Shown here: positions 42,743 to 51,305 of the stretch, piece after piece
Numbering within the stretch: the first letter of the stretch is position 1
Layout of the letters: each line of letters begins with the position of its first letter
Assembly (NCBI GenBank): GCA_963748485.1
Contig: CAVVJF010000009.1
Coordinates: 1-64,000 of the forward strand
Direction: 5' to 3'
DNA: 64,000 nt
Source of the DNA: DASRWT01 sp963748485
GTDB lineage: Bacteria; Methylomirabilota; Methylomirabilia; Rokubacteriales; CSP1-6
Position numbers and translations under genes: made by a program
The notes under the pieces: model-generated
What the model saw: only the letters and a program-made list of their open reading frames with translations
Databases searched by the model: none
Told to the model about the DNA's origin: nothing

Positions 42743-43452
42743 GCCCCGCTCAGGAGTCCCGCGAGCACGCGCGCCACCGCCGCCACCGCGCGTCGGCCCT
42801 CGCGCCGGAGCGCGAGCGCGTGGGGCAGCGTCTGCGGCTGGGTGAGGGCGAGGAGCAGGGCGCGGCCGCCGCGCACGCGGCCCTCCGGCGAGACGAGGGC
42901 GGTCAGCGCGGCGGGCACCGACGCGGCCGCGTCGTCGGACACCGCGCGCACCACGAGCGCGGGGGCGCCCGCCGCGCGCGCGGCGGCCAGGATGGGCGCG
43001 GACTCCATATCCACCGCGGCGGCGCCGGTGGCGGCGCGCAGGGCGGCCTTGTCCGCGGGCGTCGCCAGCACCACGGCGGCGGTGGCAAGGTCACCGGTCT
43101 CCACGCGGGGCCCGGCGAGGGCGCAGGCGCGCGCGTGCGCGTCGGGCGCCACCGGCAGCGCGGCCCCGCCGACGTCGAGAACGCGTGCGGGGAGGACGAG
43201 GTCCCCGGCGGCGAGCCGCGGGTCGAGGCCGCCGCACATCCCCGCGGAGATCACGAGCGGCGCGGAGAGGCCGGCGAGGCTGGGCGCCCAGCGCGCGGAC
43301 AGAAGGCCCGCCCCGAGCCCGACGGGGACAATGCGGGCGGCGCCGCGGCCGTAGGCGCGAAAAGGAAGGCCGGAGAGGGCGGGTAGCTCGAGCTCCCGGG
43401 CCAGCCCCGCGGCCTCGAGCTCGACGGCCGTCAGGATGAGGATGCCGTTCAC
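42739..43452 (-). CDS. hpnG: hopanoid-associated nucleosidase/phosphorylase HpnG
   Basis: A 237-residue member of the nucleoside phosphorylase superfamily that releases adenine from adenosylhopane in known pathways. It opens with ILILTAVELEA, has the phosphate/ribose-region VISAGMCGGLDPRLAAGDLV, and the late AVDMESAPILAAA motif with the catalytic glutamate. It lies one gene from hpnH, which makes adenosylhopane. The start is GTG at 43452. Confidence 0.88.
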   Translation of the reverse strand: MNGILILTAVELEAAGLARELELPALSGLPFRAYGRGAARIVPVGLGAGLLSARWAPSLAGLSAPLVISAGMCGGLDPRLAAGDLVLPARVLDVGGAALPVAPDAHARACALAGPRVETGDLATAAVVLATPADKAALRAATGAAAVDMESAPILAAARAAGAPALVVRAVSDDAAASVPAALTALVSPEGRVRGGRALLLALTQPQTLPHALALRREGRRAVAAVARVLAGLLSGA

Positions 43453-43456
43453 ACGA

Positions 43457-43789
43457 CTATGCGCTGGTCGACGGGGCGTGCTGCGCCTTCTCGCGCTCCT
43501 TGCGCTCGAGCCACGCCTTCCACGAGTTGCCTTCGGCGGGGTCCTTGCCGGTGAAGCGGATGTTGAGGATGTCGGCGTAGGGGATGCGGATGGGCCCCTC
43601 GCCCTCCTCGTCGATGACCTCCACGAACGGCTCGGGAGCGACGGCGTCGCGATTGGAGAGGTAGCCGACCAGCTCCCCGCCGTCGCGGCGCACCACCGTC
43701 ACGTTGCCCCGATAGTCGAACGCGTGCTCGATCACCTCAGCCACCGTGAGGTAGGGACCGATGTCGGGCACCCAGCCCTGCTGGCTCAT
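43457..43789 (-). CDS. small conserved-looking protein between hpnG and hpnH, unknown
   Basis: A 110-residue soluble protein, not assigned to a named family. It is mostly beta-strand-like (LTVAEVIEHAFDYRGNVTVV, then GELVGYLSNRD) with a final charged helix (KAWLERKEREKAQ). The pattern suggests a single small beta-barrel or nucleotide/RNA-binding-like fold, but this is only impression. It starts 10 bases after the hpnH stop and ends four bases before the hpnG start, so it belongs to the hopanoid transcript and may be an accessory factor. Confidence 0.65.
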   Translation of the reverse strand: MSQQGWVPDIGPYLTVAEVIEHAFDYRGNVTVVRRDGGELVGYLSNRDAVAPEPFVEVIDEEGEGPIRIPYADILNIRFTGKDPAEGNSWKAWLERKEREKAQHAPSTSA

Positions 43790-43799
43790 GGGCGGACGC

Positions 43800-44816
43800 T
43801 CACAGCTTGCCGGTGACGCTGACCACGGCGGTCTCGATGAACCCACGCACCGAACTGAACGTGTGATCGACAGCGGTGGCCTCGAACCCGCAGTGGACCA
43901 TGCAGTCCTGGCACTTCTCGTTCCCGCTCTTTCGCCCATAGTTCTCCCAGGGCGTGGTCTCCATCAGCTCCTTGAACGTCGCCGCGTACCCATCCTGCAG
44001 GAGGTAGCACGGCCGCTGCCAGCCGAACATGTTGTAGGTCGGGTTCCCCCAGGGCGTGCACTCGTAGTCGTGCTTGCCCATGAGGAAGCGCAGGAAGAGC
44101 GGCGACTGATTGAAGCGCCAGCCGCGCCTGGGGCTCGACAGGATGTCGGAGAAGAGCTGGTTGGTCCGGCTGCGGCGGAGGAAATGCTCCTGGTCGGGCG
44201 CCTTCGAGTAGCTGTAGCCCGGGGACATCATCATGCCCTCGACGCCCAACCGCATCATCTCGTCGAAGAACTCGCGGACCCGCAGCGGCGAGGCCCCGTC
44301 GAAGAGCGTGGTGTTGGTGGTGACCCGGAATCCCCGCCGGAGCGCTTCCTGAATGGCCGGCACCGCCTGATCGTAGACCCCGTCCCGGCAAACCGCCTCG
44401 TCGTGCTCCTCGCGCAGGCCGTCCATGTGGACGCTGAAGGACAGGTACTTCGAGGGCTTGAAGAGGTGCAGCTTCTCCTTGAGGAGGATGGCGTTAGTGC
44501 AGAGGTAGACGTACTTCTTCCGCTTCACCAGCTCCTCGACAAGCCGGTCGATCTCGGGATACATGAGCGGCTCGCCGCCCGGGATGCTCACCATCGGTGC
44601 GCCGCACTCGTCCACCGCCTGAAGGCACTTTTCGACGGACAGGTTCTTGCGCAGGATCTGGGCGGGGTACTGGATCTTGCCGCAGCCCGCGCAGGCGAGG
44701 TTGCACCGGAAGAGCGGCTCCAACATCAGGACGAGCGGGTAACGCGTGCGTCCGGCGAGCCTCTGCCGGATCACGTACGTCGCAACCGTCCACATCTGAG
44801 ATAGCGGCACACTCAT
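43800..44816 (-). CDS. hpnH: adenosyl-hopene transferase HpnH (radical SAM)
   Basis: A 338-residue radical SAM enzyme that joins a 5'-deoxyadenosyl group to diploptene, the first step of C35 hopanoid synthesis. The cluster motif is C38-x3-C42-x2-C45 (CNLACAGC), followed by SIPGGEPLMYPEID. A C-terminal segment with CTPWGNP, RPCYLL and CQDCMVHCG is characteristic of HpnH. The ATG at 44816 is preceded by AGGGAGAGGA. It is divergent from squalene-hopene cyclase with a 122-base shared control region. Confidence 0.95.
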   Translation of the reverse strand: MSVPLSQMWTVATYVIRQRLAGRTRYPLVLMLEPLFRCNLACAGCGKIQYPAQILRKNLSVEKCLQAVDECGAPMVSIPGGEPLMYPEIDRLVEELVKRKKYVYLCTNAILLKEKLHLFKPSKYLSFSVHMDGLREEHDEAVCRDGVYDQAVPAIQEALRRGFRVTTNTTLFDGASPLRVREFFDEMMRLGVEGMMMSPGYSYSKAPDQEHFLRRSRTNQLFSDILSSPRRGWRFNQSPLFLRFLMGKHDYECTPWGNPTYNMFGWQRPCYLLQDGYAATFKELMETTPWENYGRKSGNEKCQDCMVHCGFEATAVDHTFSSVRGFIETAVVSVTGKL

Positions 44817-44880
44817 GGGTTGCCGTTCCTCTCCCTTCTATTTTTCCCACCGTTCACCTCGGGCTCGTTGACCCCGAATC

Positions 44881-44889
44881 AGAGTACCA
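44881..44889 (-). promoter_or_regulatory. extended -10 promoter element (TGGTACTCT) for the hpnH operon
   Basis: On the minus strand TGGTACTCT lies 65 bases upstream of the hpnH ATG in the divergent control region. It fits the TGnTAnnnT pattern; a good -35 hexamer is not evident. Confidence 0.35.
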
Positions 44890-44921
44890 GAAAGAGCCCG
44901 GCGTGGCCCACCAAAACCGTG

Positions 44922-44930
44922 TGCTAGAGT
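44922..44930 (+). promoter_or_regulatory. extended -10 promoter element (TGCTAGAGT) for the shc run
   Basis: TGCTAGAGT ends eight bases before the shc ATG at 44939. A transcript starting the usual six to eight bases after the -10 would begin at or beside the start codon, so shc may be translated from a leaderless mRNA. No ribosome binding site is seen upstream of that ATG. Confidence 0.45.
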
Positions 44931-44938
44931 ATGGGGCG

Positions 44939-46897
44939 ATGTTTGCCCAGAATGTCGGCGCGACGAGCACATCCGGCGCGTTCACCGCACCCGCAGCGCC
45001 CCCGGCGGTGAACGCCGCCATCGAGCGCGCGCACCGGCTGCTCCTGGCCACGCAGGCGCCCGATGGCCACTGGGTGGGCGAGCTGGAGGCCGACAGCACC
45101 ATCTCCAGCGAGTACATCTTGTTCTGGCACCTCATGGATCGCGTGGATCGCGAACGCGAGGCGAAGATCGTCGTCTACCTCCGGGGCCGCCAGCTCGCCG
45201 GCGGCGGCTGGAGCCTCTACGAGGGCGGGCCCGCCGACCTGTCCGCCAGCATCAAGGCCTACTTCGCCATGAAGCTCGCCGGCGTGAGCCCGGACGATCC
45301 CGCCATGGCGGCGGCCCGGGGCCTCATCCGCGGACGTGGGGGACCGGTCGAGGCCAACGTCTTCACCAAGATCCTCCTCGCCCAGTTCGGCGAGTACGAC
45401 TGGTCGGGCATCCCCGCCATGCCGGTGGAGATCATGCTGCTGCCCCGCTGGTCGTACTTCAACCTCCTCGAGGTGTCCTACTGGTCGCGCACCGTGATCG
45501 TGCCCCTGCTCGTGCTGATGGATACCAAGCCTGTCCACCACCTGCCGGCCGATCGCCGCCTGGACGAGCTCTGGTTGGTGCCCCGCGGAGAGGCCAACCT
45601 GCGGTTCCACCGCGTGCCCCGGCCGTTCTCGCCGCGCACCTTCTTGTGGAAGAACCTCTTCATCGGGATGGACGACGCCCTCAAGGGCTGGGAGCGCGTC
45701 GGGCCCCGTCCCCTGCGCACGCGCGCCCTCGAGGCCGCCCGACGCTGGCTCGAGGAGCGCCTCGCCGTTCCCGGCGGCCTCGGCGGCATCTTCCCCGCCA
45801 TGGTCAACGCCGTACGCGCCCTCCGCTGCCTCGGCTACCCGGAAGATCACCCGCTCATCCGGGGTCAGCTCAAGGAGGTCGAGGCCCTCGGCGTCGAGAC
45901 CACGCGCACGCTCCACTATCAGCCCTGCGTGTCGCCGGTGTGGGATACCGCCCTTGCCGCCAACGCCCTCATCGAAACCGGCTTCCCCTCCGATCACCCG
46001 GCGCTCGTTCGGGCCGCCGAGTGGATGATGGACCGGCAGGTCACCGTGCCCGGGGACTGGCAGGTCAAGCGGCCCGGCGTTCCGCCGGGCGGCTGGCCCT
46101 TCCAGTACCACAACGACTTCTATCCCGACCTCGACGACTCGGCCATGGTGATGATGGCAATCGCGCGGACGGGCGGGCTCGATGCCGCGCGGCGCGAGCG
46201 GGTGCTCGCGCGCGGCATGGCCTGGTTCCTGGGCATGCAGGGCCGAGACGGCGGCTGGGGATCCTTCGACGCGGACAACAACCGGCTGATCTTCAATAAC
46301 ATCCCCTTCGCCGACCATGGCGCCCTCCTCGATCCTTCCACCGAGGACCTCACGGGGCGGGGCCTTGAGCTGATGGGGATGCTGGGCGAGCCCGCCGGGC
46401 ATCCGGCGGCCCGGCGCGCCCTCGATTTCATTCGCCGCACGCAGCGGGGCGACGGTCCCTGGTACGGGCGCTGGGGCGCCAACTACATCTACGGCACCTG
46501 GTCGGTGCTGCGCGGCCTCGCCGCCATCGGGGAGAATCCGCAGCAAGCGTACGTGCGCCGCGCGGTGGCCTGGCTCGAAGCGCGGCAGAACCCCGACGGC
46601 GGCTGGGGGGAGACGCTGGCGTCCTACGAGGATCCCGCGCAGGCGGGCCGGGGCGAATCCATTCCGAGCCAGACCGCGTGGGCCCTGCTCGGTCTCTTCG
46701 CCGCCGGGCGCGTGGACGGTCCCGCGGTCGAACGGGGCGTGCGCTATCTCCTCGACACCCAGGACGAGGATGGAACGTGGACCGATGCCCTCTGGAACGG
46801 GACCGGCTTCCCACGGGTCTTCTACCTGAAGTACCACTTCTACGCCAAGTACTTCCCACTCTGGGCCCTGGGGGCCTATCGGAACGCTCGCGGATGA
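44939..46897 (+). CDS. shc: squalene-hopene cyclase
   Basis: A 652-residue membrane-associated cyclase that folds squalene into hopene and hopanol. The catalytic DxDD motif is D397-L-D399-D400, which protonates squalene. Several QW-type repeats are visible (for example QGRDGGWGSFD, QNPDGGWGETL and QDEDGTWTD), as is the aromatic-rich C-terminus. Length is normal. An in-frame GTG at 44921 is an alternative start. It is the first gene of the long plus-strand run, and mlaE overlaps its stop by four bases. Confidence 0.95.
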   Translation: MFAQNVGATSTSGAFTAPAAPPAVNAAIERAHRLLLATQAPDGHWVGELEADSTISSEYILFWHLMDRVDREREAKIVVYLRGRQLAGGGWSLYEGGPADLSASIKAYFAMKLAGVSPDDPAMAAARGLIRGRGGPVEANVFTKILLAQFGEYDWSGIPAMPVEIMLLPRWSYFNLLEVSYWSRTVIVPLLVLMDTKPVHHLPADRRLDELWLVPRGEANLRFHRVPRPFSPRTFLWKNLFIGMDDALKGWERVGPRPLRTRALEAARRWLEERLAVPGGLGGIFPAMVNAVRALRCLGYPEDHPLIRGQLKEVEALGVETTRTLHYQPCVSPVWDTALAANALIETGFPSDHPALVRAAEWMMDRQVTVPGDWQVKRPGVPPGGWPFQYHNDFYPDLDDSAMVMMAIARTGGLDAARRERVLARGMAWFLGMQGRDGGWGSFDADNNRLIFNNIPFADHGALLDPSTEDLTGRGLELMGMLGEPAGHPAARRALDFIRRTQRGDGPWYGRWGANYIYGTWSVLRGLAAIGENPQQAYVRRAVAWLEARQNPDGGWGETLASYEDPAQAGRGESIPSQTAWALLGLFAAGRVDGPAVERGVRYLLDTQDEDGTWTDALWNGTGFPRVFYLKYHFYAKYFPLWALGAYRNARG

Positions 46898-47700
46898 CCG
46901 ACCGGGGAGCAGCCGTCACCCAGCCCCTCCCCGTGCGGCTGGTCGGAGGGCTCGGCGCCCTCATCCTCGACGTGGTTCAAGCGCTCGGGCGCTTCGGCCG
47001 CTTCCTCGTCCAGGCCCTCACCTACGCCCTCGTCCCGCCGATCAAGCTGGGCCGGGTCGTCGAGCGCATTCACTTTATCGGCTTCCGCTCGCTAACCATC
47101 GTCGTGCTGACGGGCGCCTTCACCGGGATGGTACTCGGGCTCCAGATCTTCCTCACCCTCTCGCGCTTCGGGTCGGAGGCCTTCCTCGGCCCCGCCGTCG
47201 CGCTGTCGCTGATCCGCGAGCTGGGCCCGGTGCTGTGCGCGCTGATCGTCACGGGGCGGGCGGGATCGGCCCTGACCGCCGAGCTCGGCATCATGAAGAT
47301 CACGGAGCAGATCGACGCCCTCACCGTGATGGCGCTGAACCCCCGGCGCTACCTCATCGTCCCGCCCATCATCGCGGGCATCATCACCTTCCCGCTGATG
47401 ACCGGGCTCTTCGACGTGGTGGGCATCTTCGGGGGCTACCTCGTCGGCGTCGAGCTGCTGGGAATGTCCGAGGGCACCTACTTCGGCGAGATGCAGACCT
47501 TCGTGGACCTGTCGGACGTGATGACGGGATTCTGGAAATCGCTCTCGTTCGGCATCATCGTGACCTGGGTCTGCACCTACAAGGGCTACTACTGCGGCCA
47601 CGGCGCCGAGGGCGTCGCGCGGGCCACCACGCAGGCGGTGGTGCTGTCGTCCGTGCTCATCCTCGTGTGGGACTACTTCCTCGGGTCGGTGCTCCCGTGA
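46894..47700 (+). CDS. mlaE: MlaE-family lipid ABC transporter permease
   Basis: A 268-residue inner-membrane permease of the MlaE/TrgD4 family. It has five or six helices and the family core segments FTGMVLGLQIFLTLSRFG and VTGRAGSALTAELGIMKITEQIDAL. In the Mla system MlaE, with MlaF and MlaD, moves lipids between the inner and outer membranes. The ATG overlaps the shc stop (ATGA), a direct coupling of a lipid transporter to hopanoid synthesis. Confidence 0.92.
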   Translation: MTDRGAAVTQPLPVRLVGGLGALILDVVQALGRFGRFLVQALTYALVPPIKLGRVVERIHFIGFRSLTIVVLTGAFTGMVLGLQIFLTLSRFGSEAFLGPAVALSLIRELGPVLCALIVTGRAGSALTAELGIMKITEQIDALTVMALNPRRYLIVPPIIAGIITFPLMTGLFDVVGIFGGYLVGVELLGMSEGTYFGEMQTFVDLSDVMTGFWKSLSFGIIVTWVCTYKGYYCGHGAEGVARATTQAVVLSSVLILVWDYFLGSVLP

Positions 47701-48443
47701 TCCGGGTGACGGGGCTCCGTCGGGCATTCGAGGCGCAGGAGGTCCTGCGCGGCCTCGACCTCGACGTGGCGTCCGGCGAGATCCTCGTGGTCATCGGCCG
47801 CAGCGGGGGCGGCAAGTCCGTGCTCCTCAAGCACCTCGTGGGGCTCCTGCGGCCGGACGCGGGCGGGATCTTCGTCGACGGCACCGACATCACCCGGCTG
47901 ACCCGCTCCTCCCTCGACCGCATCCGCGAGCGCTACGGCGTGGTCTTCCAGGGGGGCGCGCTCTTCGACTCGATGTCCGTCTTCGACAACGTCGCCTTTC
48001 CCCTGCGGGAAAAGACGCGTCTGCGGGCGGCGGACATTCGGCAGAAGGTGGACGAGAAGCTGGCCCAGGTGGGTCTCGATGGCATGGGGCACAAGAACCC
48101 CGCCGAGATCTCCGGGGGCATGCGCAAGCGCGTGGCCATCGCGCGCGCCCTCGTCACCGAGCCCGAGGTGGTGTTCTTCGACGAGCCCACCACCGGCCTC
48201 GATCCCATTCTGGTCAACACCATCCACCATCTCATCGTGGAGCTGCATCGGAAGTTCCGGTTCACGGCGGTGGTGGTGAGCCACGAGATCCCGGAGATCT
48301 TCCGCATCGCGGACCGGGTCGCGATGCTCCACGAGGGCGTCATCGTGGACAGCGGGACCCCCGAGGCCATCCAGGGCTCGGCGAATCCCATCGTGCAGCA
48401 GTTCATCCGGGGCGAGATCGAGGGCGTGCCGGCAGTCCGTTGA
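47697..48443 (+). CDS. mlaF: MlaF-family lipid ABC transporter ATPase
   Basis: A 248-residue ATPase with Walker A IGRSGGGKSVLL, Q-loop VVFQGGALFDSMSVFDNV (a typical MlaF sequence), signature ISGGMRKR, Walker B VVFFDEPTTGLDP, and H-loop VVSHEIPE. The start is GTG at 47697, overlapping the mlaE stop by four bases. It energises the MlaE permease. Confidence 0.94.
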   Translation: MIRVTGLRRAFEAQEVLRGLDLDVASGEILVVIGRSGGGKSVLLKHLVGLLRPDAGGIFVDGTDITRLTRSSLDRIRERYGVVFQGGALFDSMSVFDNVAFPLREKTRLRAADIRQKVDEKLAQVGLDGMGHKNPAEISGGMRKRVAIARALVTEPEVVFFDEPTTGLDPILVNTIHHLIVELHRKFRFTAVVVSHEIPEIFRIADRVAMLHEGVIVDSGTPEAIQGSANPIVQQFIRGEIEGVPAVR

Positions 48444-48498
48444 CCGGGCGGTGGACGCGGGCGGCGGCGTAAGGCAAGATTTTCACGGGGGATCACGC

Positions 48499-48939
48499 AT
48501 GAGACGTTCGGGGCTCGATGTGGCGGTGGGAGTGTTCATGCTGATCTGCTTGCTCGCGCTCGGCTGGCTGTCCGTGCGGCTCGGGCGGGTGGAGCTGCTG
48601 GGCAGCCCGGGCTACAGCGTCATCGCGGACTTTCCCTCCGTGGGCGGGCTCAAGGCGGGGTCGACCGTCGAGATCGCGGGGGTCGAAATCGGCCGCGTGG
48701 ACGGGATTACCCTCCACGACTTCCAGGCGCGAGTGGTCATGACCATCAAGCCCCACGTGAAGCTCCAGGAGGATGCCATCGCCTCGATCAAGACCCGGGG
48801 GCTCATCGGCGAGAAGTACATCAAGATCAATCCGGGCGGCTCGGAGACGCTCATCAAGCCGAACGGAAAGATCACCGAGGTGGAGCCGCCCGTCGACATC
48901 GAGGAGCTCATCTCGAAGTACGTGTTCGGGAAAGTCTAG
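48499..48939 (+). CDS. mlaD: MlaD-family substrate-binding protein
   Basis: A 146-residue protein with one N-terminal membrane anchor (about 8-28) and a periplasmic MCE domain (about 38-120): ADFPSVGGLKAGSTVEIAGVEIG, then SIKTRGLIGEKYIKINPGG. MlaD hexamers form the lipid-conducting ring on MlaE. A GGGGGA ribosome binding site precedes the ATG. The 55-base gap after mlaF is the largest within the mla set. Confidence 0.92.
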   Translation: MRRSGLDVAVGVFMLICLLALGWLSVRLGRVELLGSPGYSVIADFPSVGGLKAGSTVEIAGVEIGRVDGITLHDFQARVVMTIKPHVKLQEDAIASIKTRGLIGEKYIKINPGGSETLIKPNGKITEVEPPVDIEELISKYVFGKV

Positions 48940-48970
48940 AACCGCAGCGCAGCACATTGGAGGGCATCGA

Positions 48971-49609
48971 ATGATCGGCTCCCGCATGATCGGCGCGCTC
49001 GTCGCGTGCCTCGTCGTCCTGTCCGTCGTCGCCGCCCACGCCGGCCTCCCCACCGACCAGCTCCGGGGCGCCATCGAGCGCGTGGTCAAGACCCTCGACA
49101 ACCCGTCCCTCAAGGGAGAGGCCAAGGCCCCGGAGCGGCGGGCCGCCGTGCGCAAGATCGCCAACGACATCTTCGACTTCAGCGAGATCGCTCGGCGCTC
49201 GCTTGGGCGGCACTGGACGGCGCGCAGCGAGGCGGAGCAGAAGGAGTTCGTGGGCCTCTTCGGCGACCTCCTCGAGCGCGCGTACATCTCCAAGATCGAC
49301 ACGTACGGCGGCGAGAAGATCCTGTACACGGGCGAGCGGGCGGAGGGTGACATCGCGGTCGTCACCACCAAGATCGTCTCCAAGAATGGCACCGAGGTGC
49401 CCGTCGACTACCGGATGCTCCGCAAGGGCGACCGCTGGCTCGTCTACGACGTGAACATCGAAGGCGTCAGCCTCGTCTCGAACTACCGGACGCAGTTCAA
49501 CAAGATCATCCAGACCTCCTCCTACGCCGAGCTCGTCAAGAAGATGAAGACCAAGCAGGGGGAGCTGTCGCTGGACGACGACAAGCAGGGCAAGCCCCGG
49601 ACCCAGTAG
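48971..49609 (+). CDS. MlaC/HpnM-family periplasmic lipid carrier
   Basis: A 212-residue exported protein of the Ttg2D/MlaC (toluene tolerance) family; the version in hopanoid clusters is called HpnM. A signal peptide (1-24, ending AAHAG) precedes an NTF2-like lipid-binding fold with DFSEIARRSLGRHW, the DLLERAYISKIDTYGG helix and DGDRWLVYDVNIEGVSLVSNYRTQF-like C-terminal strands. It would ferry lipid between MlaD and the outer membrane. GGAGGG precedes the ATG. The phosphonate genes begin 26 bases downstream. Confidence 0.88.
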   Translation: MIGSRMIGALVACLVVLSVVAAHAGLPTDQLRGAIERVVKTLDNPSLKGEAKAPERRAAVRKIANDIFDFSEIARRSLGRHWTARSEAEQKEFVGLFGDLLERAYISKIDTYGGEKILYTGERAEGDIAVVTTKIVSKNGTEVPVDYRMLRKGDRWLVYDVNIEGVSLVSNYRTQFNKIIQTSSYAELVKKMKTKQGELSLDDDKQGKPRTQ

Positions 49610-49635
49610 TCCGGCCGACGCGCCCAGGAGTCACC

Positions 49636-51300
49636 ATGACCAAGGCCGCCATGCTGCGCTCGCTCCTCCGCCGCCCGGGCCTCGTCCCGATGGTCGGTGC
49701 CCACGACGCGTTGTCCGCCCGCCTCATCGAGGCGGCCGGCTTCCCCCTCGTCTGGTCCTCGTCCTTCGCGGTCTCCGCCGCCCAGCGCGCAATGCCCGAC
49801 GTCAACCTCCTCACCATGACGGAGAACCTCGAGACCGCACGCTACATCAACGAGGCGCTCACGATCCCCGTCATCGCTGACGCCGACAACGGCTACGGCA
49901 ACGCCGTCAACGTGGTGCGCACGGTGGAAGAGTACGAGCGGGCGGGCATCGCCGGCCTCTGCATGGAAGACAACATCTTCCCCAAGAAGTGCAGCCTGTA
50001 CCCCGGCATGCGGCGGGAGCTCCTGTCCATCGAGGAGTTCTCCGGCAAGATCCGCGCCGCCATCAAGGCGCGGCGCGATCCCGACTTCGTGATCATCGCG
50101 CGGGTGGAGGCGCTCATCGCCGGCTGGGGCATGAAGGAAGCGCTCCGGCGCGCGCACGCCTACGCGGATGCGGGCGCGGACATGATCCTCATGCACTCGA
50201 AGTCGAAGACGGCCGCCGAGATCATGGAGTTCATGCGGCTGTGGGAGCGGCCAACTCCGGTGGTGGTTGTCCCCACCCTCTACCCCGCGGTGACCTTCGA
50301 GGAGCTGCAGGGCGCCGGGATCAAGATGGTGATCTGGGCCAACCACGCCCTCCGCGGCGCCGTACGCGGGATGCAGACCACCCTCGCCACCCTCGCCCGC
50401 GAGCGCCGGCTCGACGCGCTCGATCCCCATATCGTGCCGCTCGAAGAGATCTACCGGCATGTCGGAGTCGCCGAGTTCGAGGCCATCGAGGCGGAGTACA
50501 TGCCCCGCGAGAGCCAGGTGCGCGCCGTCATCATCGCGGCGGGCTCGGGCAAGTCCTTGCTGCCCCTCACCGAGGACCGGCCGAAGTGCATGCTCGACAT
50601 CAAGGGTCGGTCCATCCTCGAGCGGCAGATCGACACCCTCCGCGCCTGCGGCGTCCAGGACATCGCGGTGGTGCGCGGCTACCGCAAGGACCAGGTCACC
50701 GTGCCCGGCGTCCGTTACTTCGACAACGACCGCTACGAGGAAACCGGCGAGCTCGCCTCTCTCTTCGCCGCCGCCCCCGCGCTGAACGGGCGCATCCTCT
50801 TTCTCTATTCCGACATCCTCTTCGAGCGCTCGGTGCTGGAGCGCCTGCTCCGCGCCGAGTCGGACTGCGCGGTGGTGGTGGATCGCGCGTGGGTGGACCA
50901 GCGCGACCGGCTGCTCCCCCTCGCCAAGCCGCTCGACCTCGTGGTGACGGAGCACGCCCCCGCCGCGGGCCTCCGCGCCCTTGGCGACGGCGGCGACGAC
51001 ACCCTCGTCACCGTCGGCGCCCGGGTCGCCCCCGAGCGCGCCAACGGCGAGTTCATCGGCATGGCCCTCTTCTCGGAGCGCGGCACCCAGATCCTGCGCG
51101 GCGCGTGGGACGCCGCCCGCGCGGCGGGGGGCGGACACTTTCACGAGGCGGACAGCGTGGAGCGCGCCGCCTTCACCGATCTCCTCCAGGATCTGGTCGC
51201 ACGCGGCGAGCGCGTGCACTGCGTGGACGTCTACAAGGGCTGGCTCGAGGTGGATACCTTCGAGGACTATCAGCGCGCGTGGGCGGAGATCAAGCACTAG
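49636..51300 (+). CDS. PEP mutase-like/cytidylyltransferase fusion (PepM-PntC-like)
   Basis: A 554-residue fusion. Residues 1-275 form an isocitrate lyase-superfamily barrel closest to PEP mutase, which makes phosphonopyruvate and so creates a C-P bond. W40, D82, D84, E111, K117, R146 (ARVEALIAGWG) and H177 (MHSK), and MVIWANHALR match the mutase. The gating loop, however, is EDN-x5-CS (111-120) instead of the canonical EDK-x5-NS: the mutase asparagine is C119, and KKC resembles the loop of C-C lyases. Residues 285-554 are a MobA/GlmU-like nucleotidyltransferase (IIAAGSGKSLLPLTEDRPKCM, then NDRYEETGELASL), like the 2-aminoethylphosphonate cytidylyltransferase PntC often fused to PepM. It lies 26 bases from mlaC with AGGAG before the ATG. 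Confidence 0.82.
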   Translation: MTKAAMLRSLLRRPGLVPMVGAHDALSARLIEAAGFPLVWSSSFAVSAAQRAMPDVNLLTMTENLETARYINEALTIPVIADADNGYGNAVNVVRTVEEYERAGIAGLCMEDNIFPKKCSLYPGMRRELLSIEEFSGKIRAAIKARRDPDFVIIARVEALIAGWGMKEALRRAHAYADAGADMILMHSKSKTAAEIMEFMRLWERPTPVVVVPTLYPAVTFEELQGAGIKMVIWANHALRGAVRGMQTTLATLARERRLDALDPHIVPLEEIYRHVGVAEFEAIEAEYMPRESQVRAVIIAAGSGKSLLPLTEDRPKCMLDIKGRSILERQIDTLRACGVQDIAVVRGYRKDQVTVPGVRYFDNDRYEETGELASLFAAAPALNGRILFLYSDILFERSVLERLLRAESDCAVVVDRAWVDQRDRLLPLAKPLDLVVTEHAPAAGLRALGDGGDDTLVTVGARVAPERANGEFIGMALFSERGTQILRGAWDAARAAGGGHFHEADSVERAAFTDLLQDLVARGERVHCVDVYKGWLEVDTFEDYQRAWAEIKH

Positions 51301-51305
51301 GCGCG

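Noticed and set aside
44868..44896. TTGACC at 44868 as the -35 of the shc promoter
   Set aside because: No acceptable -10 lies 16-19 bases downstream; the extended -10 at 44922 is too far away.
49636..50460. Isocitrate lyase or methylisocitrate lyase as the function of the fusion's first domain
   Set aside because: The KKC loop hints at a lyase, but the ARVEALIAGWG, MHSK and MVIWANHALR segments, the fused cytidylyltransferase and the following decarboxylase fit the PEP mutase group much better. I keep the doubt as a finding rather than change the call.
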